Positions 62,601 through 64,000 of a stretch of 64,000 nt of DNA are shown here, one piece after another. Under the pieces are notes generated by a model that was not told where the DNA came from, made no database searches, and saw nothing but the letters and a program-made list of their open reading frames with translations. Numbering within the stretch: the first letter of the stretch is position 1; each line of letters begins with the position of its first letter. The DNA is from a bacterium (lineage in GTDB: Bacteria; Chloroflexota; Anaerolineae; Caldilineales; Caldilineaceae): NCBI GenBank assembly GCA_016124945.1, contig WGMT01000069.1, forward strand, positions 1-64,000, read 5' to 3'. The position numbers were made by a program, and so were the translations under genes.

Positions 62601-63004
62601 GCCAGAGTGGGCAACCCGGCTGCTTCGTTGGCTTGAAGGACATTGTCCTGCGCGGCCCAGTTGAAGTTGCCGTAGCTTGTCTCAATCCGATCCCAGTAAA
62701 TGGGGAAGCGATCCATCTGCGCGCCACTGTCAATCCCCCGTTGGATGCGTTGTGGTCCGCTGGGGGTTTCGGCCGAATTGATGAAAGCCAACCCAAAGGT
62801 GGGTTCATCACTGTTGGGGGCGGGGATGGTTGAACCGGAGGCGCCGTCTATCTCTTGCGCCAGGATGGCTGAAGCACCGTTTTGCTGTGAGTGGGCAAAG
62901 TTGAACAACAGCGTGGTCAACAAAGTCAGCATACAGAGACGAGTACAGCCTGCCTGTATGCGCCGCAGATGGGGCGTCCATGTCGTTTTCGCTTGTGCGT
63001 CCAT
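59648..63004 (-). CDS. Secreted glycosidase-like protein fused in frame to a C-terminal module of unknown function
   Basis: 1118 residues. Signal peptide (about 13-40). GH39-like TIM barrel (about 65-440): EIWNEPDL with acid/base Glu238 and WITESG with nucleophile Glu345. Beta-sandwich and carboxypeptidase-regulatory-like modules (about 530-700) and a carbohydrate-binding-like domain (about 715-880) follow, ending at HHIYLPAVAR, a typical Chloroflexota secreted-protein tail. Only then, from Met895 (60322), comes a 224-residue module (DLLIEIQTG, KSPKRGRLHDVF, a winged-helix-like SPFTTADLANHLQIP end) that looks cytoplasmic. The junction CGG-TGG-TGT-AAA would give a stop in another frame, so a lost stop or frameshift may have fused two genes. 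Confidence 0.8.
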   Translation of the reverse strand: MDAQAKTTWTPHLRRIQAGCTRLCMLTLLTTLLFNFAHSQQNGASAILAQEIDGASGSTIPAPNSDEPTFGLAFINSAETPSGPQRIQRGIDSGAQMDRFPIYWDRIETSYGNFNWAAQDNVLQANEAAGLPTLAILLGTPGHYARSAPTASMPTIGGSFVRYAGNVNSQSTCDRTQGPPAPSGLYNPIFSDGSDIPGPGKVANPDNYWARFVEQAVQRYRPGGVIGVNVRHWEIWNEPDLCHFWSGTPQEYARLLKVAYLVIKLHDPAATVMWGGLAHFANGQWLYDLVDALRADPMAAEYNGFFDAAASHHYSLSWHGFDYTNKVRNALVNAGWGEKSIWITESGVPICDDYPGPTCPSDWRARPHEQAAYIWQNIAYTRLAGGGPIFHFMLHDDCGNTVAVNSPDGFGLAKNESSSYCSPANAEVRPAYRAFQVATQLLADVEVIWGDIQQNRQLRRVAFYQPGLRERRLMIWSIVANDIVASVPAVGTSARLVALDGSETILQPVDGNYSVHLPGATNFNWPPREYTNIGIYGTPFLLIEEDSTPPSVGITPLPEVVAPAFTVQWTARDLGSNVASTSLWARIDGGDWQLWQENLPATGSSTYLGEMERRYEFALLAVDRAGNALTQLIPLAQTTVRDSVSVQGTVIDPRGAAVVNAQVEIAGRVTHTGEDGVFTLNVPIGNWDIVVAGQVVHRGRSFQGSTQLMLLHTTTANAIVNGSFEDGLSGWQPSGSSPLAVQQQSGTGDHALRLATTFVPNPGVPGAEGSDGGNSTVAQTIGIPSGQPYLALAYRFESEESEPGHDRFEVIVTAEGEAPRYLYVQETGMDWRYRFFNLSELAGRPATLIFNVYQSSPQRPSSALIDVVTLSDTTPAGVHHIYLPAVARWCKIATMNIGTLNENPLHAALKQWYAAPGDDIEVPMHNYVIDLVRGDLLIEIQTGAFSPIARKLSNLLAFHPIRLVHPIAQTKWITKIGDDAQPISHRKSPKRGRLHDVFAPLVAIPQLLEHPNFELEVLLIDMEEVQHFDGKRGWRRKGWVVHERRLLTVNEQHHIGNPEASAQLLPPTLPSPFTTADLANHLQIPRRLAQQMTYCLRKTETIRVVNKAGNALCYVESQ

Positions 63005-63454
63005 AATCTCAACTGTTAAGTGAACAGGCTGTGCAGCGGTTCAATACGTGCGGCCATCGCCTGTCATAGCCGGACATGGCACCATTCTAACATGCCGCGA
63101 AGGTCGTGCAAGTGTGAAAGTACGTAGCGGTCTGCAACTACTTTGGCATTCTTGGCCGGCTGATCGATATCAATTTGCCAGTGGGCTTCCTTTACTTTTT
63201 GTGTAAGCCGGTAAAGATCAAGATACGTAAAATTACAGAATCGGTAACGCATTCATTACACATAACAATGTGTTCTTTGTTACAATCCGTTTAGCTGTTG
63301 TGCGTTAACGTGTATGGGGTAGACGTTAATGTCTTGAAAAACTCAGATGTTTCTTAATAACTCAATTTTCTGTCCATAGTGAAAGCCGCAAGCGACCACT
63401 ACCCCACAGCTCGATTCATTTGGTTTTTGTGCGGACGGATATCAAGGACGTCCC
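63005..63454. other. Intergenic region, 450 bp
   Basis: Mostly non-coding and AT-richer. It contains one doubtful 62-codon frame at 63064-63252 (-) and presumably the promoter of the glycosidase-like gene. No repeat of the heptad class seen. Confidence 0.5.
63064..63252 (-). CDS. Doubtful small ORF
   Basis: 62 residues starting MRYRFCNFTYLDLYRL, mixed charge, no family recognised and no Shine-Dalgarno. It may be a gene remnant. Confidence 0.2.
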   Translation of the reverse strand: MRYRFCNFTYLDLYRLTQKVKEAHWQIDIDQPAKNAKVVADRYVLSHLHDLRGMLEWCHVRL

Positions 63455-63661
63455 ATGGCAACAATTGCCCTCGATCCTTTGCTGGTCGCCAAAATTAATG
63501 CACTATTGGCTTCGATGCAAAGTAGAGCAGAGCAGGAGCAGTTTACAACTGAAGATATTTTGGAATTGTTCGAAACCTTTCTGGTTGAACAGGCCCAACG
63601 CCCTCAAGCATCGAAAGAATTTGTGGTACGCCGAACACAGCCTGTAAAAGAACCGATGTAG
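63455..63661 (+). CDS. Small acidic protein of unknown function
   Basis: 68 residues, two predicted helices (DPLLVAKINALLASMQSRAE; TEDILELFETFLVEQAQ). AAGGA lies 6 nt before the ATG. Followed by a strong terminator. Size and helices are reminiscent of antitoxin-like or nucleoid-associated small proteins, but no family is recognised. Confidence 0.55.
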   Translation: MATIALDPLLVAKINALLASMQSRAEQEQFTTEDILELFETFLVEQAQRPQASKEFVVRRTQPVKEPM

Positions 63662-63743
63662 AGCTGCTGGAAAGGTAGACTTCACAGTCGCCGTCTACAC
63701 GTATACATAGATGGCGTCAATTTAATGATGTTCTTTTTTAGGC

Positions 63744-63777
63744 AGAAAGAGCCGCCCCATTTGAGGCGGCTCTTTCT
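63744..63777. terminator. Bidirectional terminator
   Basis: A 13-bp stem AGAAAGAGCCGCC / GGCGGCTCTTTCT with an 8-nt loop, between the small ORF (+) and the oxidoreductase (-). Confidence 0.88.
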
Positions 63778-63811
63778 ATTTGGGATGCGTCTACGCTCCT
63801 TTCCGGTTTGA

Positions 63812-64000
63812 TTACCAGCGCACTTCGCTTAACTTCACAGGTCGATTCTCTTCCAGCGACATACGCGCCGCGATACCCATGATCACAGGGATCTTGCCGT
63901 CCACGCCGGTGACGGACACCGGCTTGTCTTGAAGGACGGCGTCAACGAACTGCTGGAGTTCGCTGACGTAACTTTCCACATAACGCTGCATGAAGAAATT
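63812..64000 (-). CDS. Gfo/Idh/MocA-family oxidoreductase, C-terminus (5' end cut by window edge)
   Basis: The last 62 codons: NFFMQRYVESYVSELQQF, VTGVDGKIPVIMG and SLEENRPVKLSE are typical of inositol 2-dehydrogenase-like enzymes. The NAD-binding half is outside the window. TAA at 63812-63814. Confidence 0.82.
   Translation of the reverse strand, partial: NFFMQRYVESYVSELQQFVDAVLQDKPVSVTGVDGKIPVIMGIAARMSLEENRPVKLSEVRW

Noticed and set aside
1..64000. tRNA or rRNA genes
   Set aside because: No T-loop GTTCGA-type motif with a matching cloverleaf and no conserved rRNA stretch was noticed; a covariance-model search would settle it.

Overview
The window looks like chromosomal DNA of a Chloroflexota bacterium, most likely Caldilineales or another Anaerolineae lineage. 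This is inferred from gene content: a BTAD-AAA regulator, secreted proteins with Thr/Pro-rich linkers and YLPAVAR-type C-terminal tails, Tat-lipoprotein solute-binding proteins, DUF4386 and PA14/SH3b proteins, and fairly GC-rich coding DNA. No rRNA, tRNA or CRISPR array was seen.

Layout. 1-3.7 kb: tandem isochorismatase-family hydrolases, an ABC-ATPase remnant, an amidohydrolase and a Rieske ferredoxin. 3.7-20.2 kb: housekeeping and stress genes: BTAD regulator, DinB proteins, PA14 protein, nitroreductase, phosphotransferase, methyltransferase, flavoprotein disulfide reductase, ECF sigma/anti-sigma pair, M20 dipeptidase and MTA phosphorylase. 20.45-27.74 kb: a serine-recombinase mobile element of about 7.3 kb that splits an acyl-CoA thioesterase gene. 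The two halves rejoin in frame to a 160-residue protein. The element carries its own intact thioesterase, a MmeI-like single-chain restriction-modification enzyme and a membrane protein overlapping it. 28.3-29.3 kb: a decayed PstI/BsuBI-type restriction-modification locus. 29.3-31.1 kb: GNAT, DinB and DUF4256 genes.

31.2-50.5 kb: a large catabolic and transport region. It holds a deaminase-type amidohydrolase, creatininase-family hydrolase, YheO-like regulator, RidA, two M20 hydrolases, 2-oxoacid dehydrogenase E1 alpha and beta with a free lipoyl protein, a Rieske oxygenase, a sugar isomerase-like TIM barrel, a dipeptide-type ABC transporter without ATPases, two tandem P450s and two SDRs. Together these suggest uptake and oxidative/hydrolytic breakdown of an unidentified, possibly nitrogen-containing, organic compound. 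50.7-52.0 kb: a MerR regulator with its own 19-bp-spacer promoter. 52.4-63.0 kb: two tandem S8-peptidase lipoproteins, each ending in exactly 14 five-residue repeats, then a giant secreted glycosidase-like protein fused in frame to a module that looks cytoplasmic. The right edge cuts a Gfo/Idh/MocA oxidoreductase.

The most unusual overall feature is a dispersed family of intergenic inverted repeats. At about 20 loci, two arms, often built from degenerate 7-8-bp words (ACGATTT, GTGATTC, GCGGATTA, GGGAGTA), fill the space between one gene's stop codon and the next gene's ribosome binding site or stop. In places they supply stop or start codons.
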